Of a stretch of 64,000 bases of DNA, positions 30,673-39,294 are shown piece by piece. The notes beneath the pieces were generated by a model, which was not told the origin of the DNA, did not search any database, and saw nothing but the letters and a program-made list of their open reading frames with translations. The stretch covers positions 248,001 to 312,000 of the forward strand of contig NZ_JAYXHS010000001.1 in assembly GCF_036017035.1 (NCBI RefSeq), given 5' to 3'. Source of the stretch: Viridibacterium silvisoli (lineage in GTDB: Bacteria > Pseudomonadota > Gammaproteobacteria > Burkholderiales > Rhodocyclaceae). Each line of letters starts with the position of its first letter. Position 1 is the first letter of the stretch. Made by a program: the position numbers and the translations under genes.

Positions 30673-31356
30673 ATGGCCTACACATTCGACTTCGCAGCAG
30701 TCTGGGAGTACCGCGAGCAACTCGCTACCGGTGCGCTGCACACGCTTGGCCTGATCACCGTCGGCGCCAGCCTTGGCTTGAGCCTCGGCACGCTGGGCGC
30801 GGTATCGCGCGCCTGGAAGATCAAGCCCTTCGACAAGCAGTTCACGGTCTATGTCGAACTCATACGCAACACGCCCTTTCTGGTGCAGCTGTTCTTCATC
30901 TTCTTCGGTCTGCCGGCACTCGGCGTGAAGCTGGATGAATGGACGGCGGCGATCATCGCCATGGTGGTAAACCTCGGCGCGTACTCCACCGAGATCATCC
31001 GCTCCGGCATCCAGGCAATTCCACGCGGGCAGATCGAGGCTGCGTCTTCGCTGGCCATGACGCGCACGCAGATCTTCCGCCACATCGTGCTGCGCCCTGC
31101 CCTGCAGAAGGTGTGGCCAGCGCTGACCAGTCAGGTAGTCATCGTCATGCTCGGCTCGTCAGTGTGTTCGCAGATCTCGGCGACGGAGCTGACCTACGCG
31201 GCCAACTTCATCCAGTCTCGCAACTTCCGCGCCTTCGAGACCTACATCACCGTCGCGCTGATGTACCTGCTGCTGGCCTTCGGTGTGCGCTGGCTGCTCA
31301 ACAGGTTCGGCAACCGCTTCGTCGTCGTACGCAGGCAGGAAAGGACAGCATCATGA
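30673..31356 (+). CDS. Polar amino acid ABC transporter permease 1
   Basis: A 227-residue HisM/GlnP-type permease with about five membrane helices. The EAA-type coupling loop is QAIPRGQIEAASSLAMTRTQ, followed by IFRHIVLRPALQ; the family start signature is TGALHTLGLITVGASLGLSL. It pairs with the second permease to form the inner-membrane channel. GGGAGA precedes the start. Its stop overlaps the next start (ATGA), showing coupled translation. Confidence 0.92.
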   Translation: MAYTFDFAAVWEYREQLATGALHTLGLITVGASLGLSLGTLGAVSRAWKIKPFDKQFTVYVELIRNTPFLVQLFFIFFGLPALGVKLDEWTAAIIAMVVNLGAYSTEIIRSGIQAIPRGQIEAASSLAMTRTQIFRHIVLRPALQKVWPALTSQVVIVMLGSSVCSQISATELTYAANFIQSRNFRAFETYITVALMYLLLAFGVRWLLNRFGNRFVVVRRQERTAS

Positions 31357-32006
31357 TGGAGTTCTCCCTGTGGGACATCGTCCGCAACCTCATCACCGGC
31401 CTGCAGTGGACGGTTGGCCTGTCGCTCACCGCCTTCCTGCTCGGCGGCATCGTCGGCCTGCTCGTACTGGCGGCGCGTATCGGTCGCTTCCCGTGGCTAC
31501 AGAAAGCAATGAAGGGCTACATCGAGCTGTTCCAGGGCACGCCGCTGCTGATGCAACTGTTCCTCGTGTTCTTCGGCATCTCGCTGCTGGGCGTCGACGT
31601 ACCTGCCTGGCTCGCCGCGGCCATCGGTCTGACGCTATTCACCAGCGCCTATCTCGCCGAGATCTGGCGCGGCTGTGTCGAAGCGATTCCGAAAGGCCAG
31701 TGGGAAGCCTCATCGAGTCTCGCCATGACCTGGGTGGAGCAAATGCGCTACGTGGTGCTGCCGCAAGCGTTGCGCATCGCCATTGCACCGACGGTGGGCT
31801 TCTCCGTGCAAGTGGTGAAGGGCACGTCGGTCGCTTCCATCATCGGCTTCGCCGAGCTCACCAAGACCGGCGGCATGCTCGCCAACGCAACCTTCAAACC
31901 CTTCCTCGTCTTTGGCCTCGTCGCCATCGGCTATTTCATTCTCTGCTATCCGCTGTCGCATTTCGCAGCACGGCTGGAACGCAAGTTCCATGGCAGCGCG
32001 CACTGA
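31353..32006 (+). CDS. Polar amino acid ABC transporter permease 2
   Basis: A 217-residue permease of the same family, with the coupling loop EAIPKGQWEASSSLAMTWVE followed by QMRYVVLPQALRIAIAP and the extracellular-loop signature IELFQGTPLLMQLFLVFFG. The start at 31353 overlaps the stop of permease 1 by four bases. A longer in-frame extension to 30939 lies inside permease 1 and is rejected. It is followed after 27 bp by the ATPase gene. Confidence 0.92.
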   Translation: MMEFSLWDIVRNLITGLQWTVGLSLTAFLLGGIVGLLVLAARIGRFPWLQKAMKGYIELFQGTPLLMQLFLVFFGISLLGVDVPAWLAAAIGLTLFTSAYLAEIWRGCVEAIPKGQWEASSSLAMTWVEQMRYVVLPQALRIAIAPTVGFSVQVVKGTSVASIIGFAELTKTGGMLANATFKPFLVFGLVAIGYFILCYPLSHFAARLERKFHGSAH

Positions 32007-32033
32007 TATTCAACTGCTTCCCGAGGCCCTGCC

Positions 32034-32780
32034 ATGAACGACGTCACTACAACTTCCCTCGTCCGCATCGACGCGGTACACAAACACTTCGGTAGCAACC
32101 ACGTGCTCAAGGGCATCGACATGCGCATCGGCGCGGGCGAAGTGGTTGCCATCATCGGCCGCAGCGGTTCGGGCAAGAGCACCCTGCTGCGCTCCATCAA
32201 CGGGCTCGAAACAATCGATGACGGTCTCATCGAAGTCGACGGCGAAAAGCTGCACGCTGGCCAGACCGATCTGCGCGCGCTGCGCCAGAAAGTCGGCATG
32301 GTGTTCCAGCAGTTCAATCTCTTCCCGCATCTGAAGGTAGGCGAGAACGTCATGCTCGCACCACAGGTCGTGAAGAAGATGAGCAAGATCGATTGCGAAC
32401 CCATTGCCCGCGCCATGCTGGCGAAGGTTGGCCTCGCAGAGAAGTTCGATGCCTATCCCGACCAGTTGTCAGGCGGCCAGCAGCAACGCGTGGCGATCGC
32501 GCGCGCACTCGCCATGCAACCGAAAGTCCTGTTGTGTGACGAGATCACATCGGCGCTCGACCCGGAGCTGGTCAATGAAGTGCTCGCCGTCGTGAAGCAA
32601 CTGGCAGCAGAGGGCATGACACTGATCATGGTCACGCACGAAATGCGCTTCGCCCGCGACGTCGGCAACAAGCTGGTGTTCATGTACCAGGGCAAGGTGC
32701 ATGAGAGCGGCGATCCGAAGGAATTGTTTGCGAATCCGCAGACACCGGAGTTGCAGAGCTTCATCGGCGCAATCAACTGA
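32034..32780 (+). CDS. Polar amino acid ABC transporter ATP-binding protein
   Basis: A 248-residue ATPase of the GlnQ/HisP group. Walker A is GRSGSGKST, the Q-loop is in GMVFQQFNLFPHL, the ABC signature is LSGGQQQRVAIARALAM, Walker B is VLLCDEITSALDPE, and the switch His is in LIMVTHEM. It powers import through the two permeases just upstream. It is the last gene of the operon regulator-SBP-permease-permease-ATPase. A long inverted repeat follows 8 bp after the stop. Confidence 0.93.
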   Translation: MNDVTTTSLVRIDAVHKHFGSNHVLKGIDMRIGAGEVVAIIGRSGSGKSTLLRSINGLETIDDGLIEVDGEKLHAGQTDLRALRQKVGMVFQQFNLFPHLKVGENVMLAPQVVKKMSKIDCEPIARAMLAKVGLAEKFDAYPDQLSGGQQQRVAIARALAMQPKVLLCDEITSALDPELVNEVLAVVKQLAAEGMTLIMVTHEMRFARDVGNKLVFMYQGKVHESGDPKELFANPQTPELQSFIGAIN

Positions 32781-32787
32781 CGCCGTT

Positions 32788-32892
32788 GTAGGTCGGAAAA
32801 GCAAAGCGCCTTCCGACATCCTGGCCTTGAATCGAGGTTCGAGCCTTGTTTGACGCCACGATGTCGGAAGGCGCTTTGCTTTTCCGACCTAC
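32788..32892. repeat. Long inverted repeat element, copy 1
   Basis: Two perfect 32-base arms (32788-32819 and 32861-32892; left arm starts GTAGGTCGGAAAAGCAAAGC) enclose 41 bases. A second copy with the same arms lies at 45149-45249. It sits directly after an operon and could act as a bidirectional terminator or be a small mobile repeat. No transposase is encoded. Confidence 0.85.
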
Positions 32893-32947
32893 ATCCGGCC
32901 CCTCCTCCCGGCCTTCGCCGGGATGACGGTTCATTCTGGCTCTCGTA

Positions 32948-33358
32948 CTACATCGCCTCGAACGAAATTTCCTGCGCACCTTCCCAAAGGCATTTCACAC
33001 CCAGCGCTCGCAGATTCTCCTTGCCCTCCACAATCGTCAGGAAGTGATTGCCCGCGAGCTGCCCCAGCTTGCTCGAGAACGAGCACGCGCCATAGGCCAT
33101 GATGATTTCTGTCTCGCTGTACGGGCCGGGGTAGAACAGCACGTCGCCGACCGAGGGGTGACTGGTGTGATTCTCGAAGTCGACGCCGAGCTTGAAGTCA
33201 CCCATCGGAATCCAGCAGCCCTCGCCGCTCCAGCGCACGTGGATGAGCTTCTGACGGTACGGCAATAATTTCTCGAACGCGGCGACAGTGAGTGGTGCGT
33301 CTGGGTGTGTTTCGGCGACGAAGCGGAAGCCGCCGGCGGTGATGAGTATGCGAGCCAT
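32948..33358 (-). CDS. DUF3830 family protein (cyclophilin-like fold)
   Basis: A 136-residue protein beginning MARILITAGGFRFVAETHPD and continuing LPYRQKLIHVRWSGEGCWIP and VLFYPGPYSETEIIMAYGAC, the pattern of DUF3830 proteins. A structure of this family is cyclophilin-like, but no reaction is known. GGAAAG precedes the start at 33358. The open frame continuing upstream to 33514 only reads through a palindromic repeat. Relatives often lie near amidohydrolase and ABC genes for cyclic amides, as here, so a role in that pathway is inferred. Confidence 0.75.
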   Translation of the reverse strand: MARILITAGGFRFVAETHPDAPLTVAAFEKLLPYRQKLIHVRWSGEGCWIPMGDFKLGVDFENHTSHPSVGDVLFYPGPYSETEIIMAYGACSFSSKLGQLAGNHFLTIVEGKENLRALGVKCLWEGAQEISFEAM

Positions 33359-33389
33359 GATTTCTTTCCAATCAAAAATCTTACACATC

Positions 33390-33474
33390 GTCATTCCCGC
33401 GAAAGCGGGAATCCACGTGCCCCACAAATCTGGCTTGTCGCGTAGAAGTGGATTCCCGCTTTCGCGGGAATGAC
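33390..33474. repeat. Dispersed inverted repeat of the GTCATTCCCGC family
   Basis: Perfect 27-base arms (33390-33416 and 33448-33474) each contain an inner palindrome TTCCCGCGAAAGCGGGAA. Related elements occur at 37319-37399 and 43523-43590, and a half copy (GGCCTTCGCCGGGATGACGG) near 32910-32930. All lie between genes of the catabolic cluster. Such repeats are common in beta- and gammaproteobacteria. Confidence 0.85.
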
Positions 33475-33486
33475 GGTCTATTTTTT

Positions 33487-34083
33487 CTAGCTGGGAGTGC
33501 GTGGCGCAAACCACTTCTCCACGGTCGGCATGCGCCAGGCGGTGAGCTTGTCGATCAGGGCATCCGGCTCGGCCTCGATGATCATCGAGTCACAGTGCTC
33601 CTGCTTCATGAACTCCTCGTTCACTGCGTTCTGCAACATCGCGCGCATCGGTTCGAAGAAGTTGCGGATGTTGAGCGCGCCGCAGGCTTTCACGTGATCG
33701 CCTAACTGCGTGAGCGTCGCGACCTCGAACAACTCTTCATACGTCCCCAGTCCCCCGGGCAAGGCAACAAAGGCATCGGCCAGCTCGGCCATGCGCGCCT
33801 TGCGGCTCTTCATGTCGGGTGTGATCTCGTGGAGCGTCAGCGAGGCATGCAGGTGGCCACGATCGAAAAGGCGCTGGCTGATGATGCCGTGCGCGGTGCC
33901 GCCTGCTGCCAGCACCGCATCGGCAACGACGCCCATCAGGCCCTTGTGCGTACCGCCATACACCAGCGTGATCTTGCGTTCGGCCAGGGTTCGGCCGAGC
34001 GCACGTGCGCCTTCGGCGTAGGCATCGGAGATGCCGAAGTTGGAGCCGCAGAAGACGGCGATGCTTTTGATTTCACTGCTCAT
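33487..34083 (-). CDS. LOG-family nucleotide phosphoribohydrolase (TIGR00730)
   Basis: A 198-residue Rossmann-like protein with the LOG motifs VYGGTHKGLMGVVADAVLAA and LPGGLGTYEELFEVATLTQL (PGGxGTxxE catalytic box). Family members hydrolyse nucleoside 5'-monophosphates to ribose phosphate and free base; plant LOG releases cytokinin, bacterial relatives such as PpnN act on ordinary nucleotides. Its place in a cluster for a cyclic nitrogen compound may be meaningful or coincidental. The start is the ATG at 34081-34083. Confidence 0.88.
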   Translation of the reverse strand: MSSEIKSIAVFCGSNFGISDAYAEGARALGRTLAERKITLVYGGTHKGLMGVVADAVLAAGGTAHGIISQRLFDRGHLHASLTLHEITPDMKSRKARMAELADAFVALPGGLGTYEELFEVATLTQLGDHVKACGALNIRNFFEPMRAMLQNAVNEEFMKQEHCDSMIIEAEPDALIDKLTAWRMPTVEKWFAPRTPS

Positions 34084-34146
34084 GATTTGAGTACTTTCAT
34101 TGAGAATCCGATGGCAATCATTTTACGTCTGCAGTTAGACCTGCTC

Positions 34147-34941
34147 TCAGGTCGTGATGGCCTCATTGCTACGCGTCGCCCAGCCCGTCACGCGCTGTTC
34201 GATCAGCGAGGAAACGACGTAGAGCACCACGCCCATCGCCGCAAGAATGAACAGGCCGGCGAACACGAGCGGCACGTCGAAATTGCCGCTGGCGATGATC
34301 ATCACATTACCGATGCCCTTGTTGGCCGCGATCGTCTCGGCCAGCACCGTGCCGACGAAGGCCAGCGTGATGGCGATCTTCAGCGATGCGAAGAGATACG
34401 GCAGTGCGCGTGGCAGGCCGACGTTCCACAGGATGTCGAGCTTGCGTGCACCGAGCACCTTGAGCACGTCCTGCAGCTCGGGCTCGGTGTGCGCCAGGCC
34501 CGTCGCGACATTCACGACCACCGGGAACATGCAGATCACCATCGAGGTGAGCACGGCTGGCACCGTGCCCGCGCCGAACCACACGACGAAGATCGGCACC
34601 ACTGCCACCTTGGGAATCGACGAGAAGCCGACGAGGATGGGATAAGCCACGTCATAGGCGAGACGGCTCGCGCCGATCAGCATGCCGAGCAGGACACCAC
34701 CGAGCACGCCGAGTGCGAAACCGACCAGCGTGGTGTAGAGCGTCTGCAGCGCATGCGGCCACAGCAGTGGCATCTTCAGCAGCAAGGTCGTGAACACGGC
34801 ACTGGGCCGTGGCAGCACGAGGCCGGAGATGTTGAAGGCCACACAGGCCAGCTCCCACAGCAGGAACATGGCAGCGATGGCGAGGCCGGACATCAGCCGT
34901 TGGCGGGTCTGGCGCGACAGGCGCGGGGATGCGGTTTTCAT
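34147..34941 (-). CDS. NitT/TauT-type ABC transporter permease
   Basis: A 264-residue permease with about six membrane helices, the N-terminal LMSGLAIAAMFLLWELACVA and the coupling loop KVLGARKLDILWNVGLPRAL, typical of SsuC/TauC/ThiX permeases. It forms the channel for the ATPase encoded just upstream. Start ATG at 34941 overlaps the ATPase stop by one base (TGATG); a GTG one codon earlier is possible. Two NMT1-type binding proteins in the cluster could feed it. Confidence 0.9.
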   Translation of the reverse strand: MKTASPRLSRQTRQRLMSGLAIAAMFLLWELACVAFNISGLVLPRPSAVFTTLLLKMPLLWPHALQTLYTTLVGFALGVLGGVLLGMLIGASRLAYDVAYPILVGFSSIPKVAVVPIFVVWFGAGTVPAVLTSMVICMFPVVVNVATGLAHTEPELQDVLKVLGARKLDILWNVGLPRALPYLFASLKIAITLAFVGTVLAETIAANKGIGNVMIIASGNFDVPLVFAGLFILAAMGVVLYVVSSLIEQRVTGWATRSNEAITT

Positions 34942-35801
34942 CACACGGTCTCCATCATGGAATCGGTTTCTGCCTGTCCGGTGCGCTCCGCCGAGGCGAG
35001 ATCGCTGCGCGCTTCGGCAATGCGCAGACGCAGCGCCTGCACGAGTTCGGAACAGTCGGGCGCGTAGCTCATCTCGACGGTGCGCGGGCGGGCGAAATCC
35101 ACGCTGCGCTCTTCGAGGATGCGGCCCGGGCGCGCACTCATCACGCAGATGCGCGTGGCGAGATAAGCGGCCTCGCGCAAGTCATGTGTGACCAGCAACA
35201 CCGTAGGTCGTTGCGTCATCCACAGGTTCTGCATCGTGGCCCACAGCTCTTCACGGGTGAATTGGTCGAGCGCGCCGAAAGGCTCGTCGAGCAGCAGCAG
35301 TTGCGGTTCGTGGATCAGTGCCCGGCACAGCGAAGCACGTTGCAACATGCCGCCCGACAATTGCCACGGGCGCTTGTCGCCCATGCCCTTGAGGCCGACC
35401 TGCGCGAGCAGCGCATCCGCACGCTCGGCATACTCGCCCTTCTTCTTCGCCTGATAGTCCTGACGAAAAGGTTCGACGATCTTGAGCGGCATCATGACGT
35501 TCTCGCGAATCGTCAGCCACGGCAGCATGGTCGGATTCTGGAAGGCCAGGCCGATGCGCGTGCGATGCGGGCCACCGACTTCGCGGCCATCGACGATCAC
35601 GCCGCCGGAGCATGGCGACAAGAGTCCGCCGATGAGTTTGAGGATGGTGGATTTGCCGCAGCCACTGGGACCGACGAGGGCGACGAAATCACCCGTGTCG
35701 ATACGCAGGTTGGTGCGGTCCAGTGCGAGCGTGGAAGTCTCGCTGTCGGCCGCGCCGAAGCGCACGGTGACGTCGCGGAGGTCGATGAATGGCTGGCTCA
35801 T
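34941..35801 (-). CDS. NitT/TauT-type ABC transporter ATP-binding protein
   Basis: A 286-residue ATPase of the SsuB/TauB group: Walker A GPSGCGKST, Q-loop LAFQNPTMLPWLTIRENV, signature LSGGMLQRASLCRALIHEP, Walker B LLLLDEPFGALDQ and switch region LLVTHDLREAAYL. The C-terminal 40 residues extend beyond the usual domain. The start at 35801 is chosen because the longer frame runs antisense in another gene. It sits 20 bp after the amidohydrolase gene and couples to the permease gene. Confidence 0.92.
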   Translation of the reverse strand: MSQPFIDLRDVTVRFGAADSETSTLALDRTNLRIDTGDFVALVGPSGCGKSTILKLIGGLLSPCSGGVIVDGREVGGPHRTRIGLAFQNPTMLPWLTIRENVMMPLKIVEPFRQDYQAKKKGEYAERADALLAQVGLKGMGDKRPWQLSGGMLQRASLCRALIHEPQLLLLDEPFGALDQFTREELWATMQNLWMTQRPTVLLVTHDLREAAYLATRICVMSARPGRILEERSVDFARPRTVEMSYAPDCSELVQALRLRIAEARSDLASAERTGQAETDSMMETV

Positions 35802-35821
35802 GATGTGCTCTCGAAAGGGGG

Positions 35822-37297
35822 TCAGCGCTCGTCGGCAGGCGTGACGACGTCTACCTGTGGCAACGCGTTGTTGGGGAAACCTTCCGGCACCTTCACGATG
35901 TTCTTCATGGTGCTCCAGTCGTTGCGCACATCCGGCGTCGGCATCTTCTGGATGCCCTTCACCGACTTGCCCCAGCCCACTGCGTCTTCGACGAGACGTC
36001 CATCGCGCATCACGAAGCGGCCACGCACCAGGGTGTGCACCGGGTAGCCCTTCACTGAGCGACCATTCCACGGCGAGATCTTGCTGATCGACTGCAGCTT
36101 GCCGTGCGACAGCATGCCGCTCCGGTTCATGTCGACGATGACGATGTCGGCATGCGCGCCAGCCGCGATGACACCCTTCGTGCCATACAGCCCCCAGGCC
36201 TTGGCCGGTGCGACGGCACTCCAGCGCACGTAGTCCATCAGCGTGGCGCGGCCCTTGTTCACTTCGGTCAGCATCAATGCCATCTGTGTTTCGACGCCGG
36301 GGAAGCCGCAATCGCATTCCCAGATATTGGCGCGCGTGTTTTCTTCGATGGAGTGCGGTGCGTGATCGGTGGCGATCATGTCCACCGTGCCGTCGAGCAG
36401 CGCGTCCCACAGTGGCTGGTTGTGGCGTGCATCGCGCACAGGCGGATTGACGCGCAGCACGCCGCCCATGCGGATCATGTCGGCCGTGTTGAGCAGCACG
36501 TACTGCGGGCAGGTCTCAACTGTGATGTCGACACCGCGCGCCTTGGCGTCGCGCACCAGCCACAGTGCATCGGCCGAGCTCTTGTGCGCGATATGCACCC
36601 GTGCGCCGGTCCATTCCGAGAAGTGGATGATGCGGCTCACCGCCTCGATCTCGCACACCTCGGGGCGTGCGGCGAGATGCGCCTGCGTGTCGATGCGGCC
36701 AGCGGCCTGCATGCGCTGCTGGCGGCGCGCCATGATGGATGAATTCTCGGCATGCACGACCGTGCGGATGCCCAGCGGCGCGAGGATCTCGAAAGCCTCC
36801 AGCAGCGCGCCGTCGGAAGGCGCCGGCAGATTGCCGAAGGTATTGCCGACGAAGGCCTTGAAGCTGGTAGCGCCGTTGTCGAGCAGGTCTTCCAGCACAT
36901 CCACCGTGTCGTCACCGAGCAGCGCGTGTATGCCGAAATCGACGTAGGAGGCTTCAGCCGCACGCAGCTTTATCTGCAGCGCTTCGACCGTGCCGGTGGC
37001 GGGCTTGGTGTTCGGCATGTCGAAGACGGTGGTGACGCCACCCATCGCCGCGGCAGCGGAGCCGGTCTTCCAGGTTTCCTTGTGCGGATAGCCGGGGTCG
37101 CGGAAATGCACGTGGCTGTCGATGGCGCCGGGCAGGATGTACTGGCCGTCGACGCGGAATTCTTCGCGACCGGTTGGCATGATGTCGTCGTGACCGACGG
37201 CGACGATCTTGCCGCCATCGATAGCGACGGAGGCTTCGATGATGGCATCCGGCGAGACGACTTTGCCGCCGCGAATGACGAGATCAACTGTAGGCAT
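35822..37297 (-). CDS. Dihydroorotase/allantoinase/hydantoinase-like amidohydrolase
   Basis: A 491-residue cyclic amidohydrolase. Metal ligands lie in AIDSHVHFRDPG (H62, H64), the carboxylated-lysine candidate is K147 in NGATSFKAF, and later ligands are in VVHAEN, HIAHKSS and ATDHAPHS. This layout is that of dihydroorotases, allantoinases and hydantoinases, which open cyclic ureides. The start is ATG 37297. Catabolic context (ABC importer, ring-opening amidohydrolase, SDR) argues against pyrimidine biosynthesis and for opening or further cutting a cyclic ureide. Which ring it prefers is unknown. Confidence 0.85.
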   Translation of the reverse strand: MPTVDLVIRGGKVVSPDAIIEASVAIDGGKIVAVGHDDIMPTGREEFRVDGQYILPGAIDSHVHFRDPGYPHKETWKTGSAAAAMGGVTTVFDMPNTKPATGTVEALQIKLRAAEASYVDFGIHALLGDDTVDVLEDLLDNGATSFKAFVGNTFGNLPAPSDGALLEAFEILAPLGIRTVVHAENSSIMARRQQRMQAAGRIDTQAHLAARPEVCEIEAVSRIIHFSEWTGARVHIAHKSSADALWLVRDAKARGVDITVETCPQYVLLNTADMIRMGGVLRVNPPVRDARHNQPLWDALLDGTVDMIATDHAPHSIEENTRANIWECDCGFPGVETQMALMLTEVNKGRATLMDYVRWSAVAPAKAWGLYGTKGVIAAGAHADIVIVDMNRSGMLSHGKLQSISKISPWNGRSVKGYPVHTLVRGRFVMRDGRLVEDAVGWGKSVKGIQKMPTPDVRNDWSTMKNIVKVPEGFPNNALPQVDVVTPADER

Positions 37298-37318
37298 GTT
37301 CAATTCTCTTTTCTGGCC

Positions 37319-37399
37319 GTCATCCCGGCGAAGGCCGGGATCCAGCGTCTTGGGTATGTGCGATGAGAGTCTCTGGATCCCGGCCTTCGCCGGGATGAC
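37319..37399. repeat. Dispersed inverted repeat, second copy (GTCATCCCGGC variant)
   Basis: Perfect 27-base arms (37319-37345 and 37373-37399) with an inner CCCGGCGAAGGCCGGG palindrome. It separates the amidohydrolase start from the SDR stop and may form a stable hairpin in a shared transcript. Confidence 0.85.
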
Positions 37400-37424
37400 G
37401 AGCGTTGGTATGTGCGGTCAGCCT

Positions 37425-38216
37425 CTACAACATGGCCCAACCACCATCGACTGGCAGGTCTACTCCGGTGATCTGGCGCGACACATCGCTGGCGAGGAAC
37501 AGGCAGGCGTTGGCGACGTCTTCGTCGGTGGATACGCGGCGCAGCGCGTAGTCCTCGGCATGGCGCTGCATGGCTTCCTCGATGCTGATGCCATGTTGCT
37601 TCGCCATCGTGGCGCAGACCTTGTCGCGAAAGCGCGGGCCGTCGACCATGCCGGGCGCCACGCAGTTGACATTTATGCCGTGCGGGCCGGCTTCGAGCGC
37701 GAAGCTCTTGGTGATGCCGCGCAGGCCCCACTTGCTGGCGGAGTACGCCATGCGTCCGGCACGACCGCGCATGCCGAAGGTACCGCCGACATTCACCACT
37801 TTGCCGCTACGCCGCTCGATCATTCCCGGCAGCACGGCCTGCATGGTGTTGAAGCAGCCGGTCATGTTGAGCTGCACGATCTCCTCGAACTCGGCCTGGG
37901 TGTTTTCCCAGCCCGGCTTGCCGACCGTGCCGGAACCACCGGCGACATTCACCAGCACGTCGATGTGGCCGAAGTGCTCGAGGGCGTGGCGCGCCATCGT
38001 CGCCACCTGCGTGTCCTTCGTGATGTCGCAGGCCAGCACGATGGCATCGACGCCGAGAGTGCGCGCTTCCTCGGCCACCGGTTCGATGGCCGCCGTGTCG
38101 CGTCCGGTCAGCACCAGTTTCGCGCCTTCCTTGGCGAAGGCCAGGCTCACGGCGCGCCCCATGCCCTTGGCCGGGCCGGTGATGAGGACGACTTTGTCTT
38201 TGAGTGCGAGATCCAT
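37425..38216 (-). CDS. SDR-family oxidoreductase
   Basis: A 263-residue classical short-chain dehydrogenase/reductase: cofactor loop TGPAKGMGRAVSLAF, NVAGG, and the catalytic YSASK, with upstream Val/Gly-rich VVNVGGTFGMRGRAGRM where the usual catalytic Ser position appears to be replaced (VNVGGTFG; no Ser in that position). The C-terminal FLASDVSRQITGVDLPVDGG is standard. An acidic residue is absent after the glycine motif and TGRD follows, which suggests NADP preference. It lies within the catabolic cluster between the amidohydrolase and binding-protein genes. Substrate unknown. Confidence 0.87.
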   Translation of the reverse strand: MDLALKDKVVLITGPAKGMGRAVSLAFAKEGAKLVLTGRDTAAIEPVAEEARTLGVDAIVLACDITKDTQVATMARHALEHFGHIDVLVNVAGGSGTVGKPGWENTQAEFEEIVQLNMTGCFNTMQAVLPGMIERRSGKVVNVGGTFGMRGRAGRMAYSASKWGLRGITKSFALEAGPHGINVNCVAPGMVDGPRFRDKVCATMAKQHGISIEEAMQRHAEDYALRRVSTDEDVANACLFLASDVSRQITGVDLPVDGGWAML

Positions 38217-38251
38217 GATGTTTCCTGTTTGTTCTCAGTCTGGTTTTGCGC

Positions 38252-39283
38252 TTACATCTTCGAGAGACGATCGGCACGCGGTGGCAGGAAGCGGCGGTCG
38301 AATACGTCCGACACAGCGGGCTTGCGCGCCGAGGCGTCGCCATCGACGACGAGATCGATGTTGCGTTTCATGCGGACATCATCCACGTCGCCGAAGCCGA
38401 TCTTGCCGATCTCGGGGTTGCTCATCTGCGTGCTGAAAGTGGCGATCAGGCGTTCGCGTTCGATCTCGCGGTTGAGCAGCGGCTCACGCTTCATGACGTA
38501 TTCGAGACCGGCATCGGGATTCGCCACGACTTCCTTCACGGCGCGATTGAGGGCGCGCACGAAGCCTTCCACCACCTTGGGGTTCTCCTTCACCAGCTTG
38601 CGCGAGAAGAACACGGTGTTCGAATAGGAATCGACGCCGTAGTCCGAGTAAGGGATGAAGCGCAGATCCTTGTCGGGATTCATGCCGATGGCCTTGGCGC
38701 TGAAGGCCACGGTGAGCATGTAACCGAACACGCCGTCGACCTGGCCGCGGGTGAGCATCTGCTCACGCAGGTTGGGAGCCATATTGGTGATGCTGACCTT
38801 GCTGGCATCGATGCCAGCCGCCTTCGCTGCATCGGGGAAGAGCTTTAGCGCGCCGTCATTCACGGGGCCGCCGATGGTCTTGCCGGCCAGGTCCTTCATG
38901 GTCTTGATGGGGCTGTCCTTCTTCACGGCGATGACGAAGGGCGTGACGTTGTACATCATGTAAGCGGCGACCGGCGCCGAGTCCGGATACTTGGCCGCCA
39001 TGTCGATGAGGGCCGACATGTCGCCGAAGCCAACGTCATACGTGCCGCTAGCCACTTTTGGAATCGAAGCGGCCGAGCCTTCGCCCTGGTCGATCGTCAC
39101 GTCGAGACCCTCGGCCTTGAAGTAGCCCTTTTCCTGCGCCAGAAAGAACCAGGCCTGTGGGCCTTCGAACTTCCAGTTGAGCACCATCTTGAGCTTGGTC
39201 TGCGCCTGGGCGCCGACGGGTAGCAAGGCAGTGGCGGCGACGAGCGCGAACAACAATACGGAACAGGAGCGGGCGAGCTTCAT
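38252..39283 (-). CDS. NMT1/THI5-type ABC solute-binding protein, paralogue A
   Basis: A 343-residue periplasmic protein: signal peptide ending GAQA-QTK, then LKMVLNWKFEGPQAWFFLAQ and LDVTIDQGEGSAASIPKVAS, the NMT1-like opening that in relatives binds pyrimidines, riboflavin precursors or sulfonates. AAGGAA precedes the start at 39283. It lies in the same direction as the ABC ATPase and permease genes and 11 bp after the cysteine hydrolase gene. It is clearly paralogous to the protein at 42483. Confidence 0.9.
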   Translation of the reverse strand: MKLARSCSVLLFALVAATALLPVGAQAQTKLKMVLNWKFEGPQAWFFLAQEKGYFKAEGLDVTIDQGEGSAASIPKVASGTYDVGFGDMSALIDMAAKYPDSAPVAAYMMYNVTPFVIAVKKDSPIKTMKDLAGKTIGGPVNDGALKLFPDAAKAAGIDASKVSITNMAPNLREQMLTRGQVDGVFGYMLTVAFSAKAIGMNPDKDLRFIPYSDYGVDSYSNTVFFSRKLVKENPKVVEGFVRALNRAVKEVVANPDAGLEYVMKREPLLNREIERERLIATFSTQMSNPEIGKIGFGDVDDVRMKRNIDLVVDGDASARKPAVSDVFDRRFLPPRADRLSKM

Positions 39284-39294
39284 GATGGATTCCT

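Noticed and set aside
33359..33514. N-terminal extension of the DUF3830 protein
   Set aside because: It translates a palindromic repeat; GGAAAG before 33358 marks the true start.
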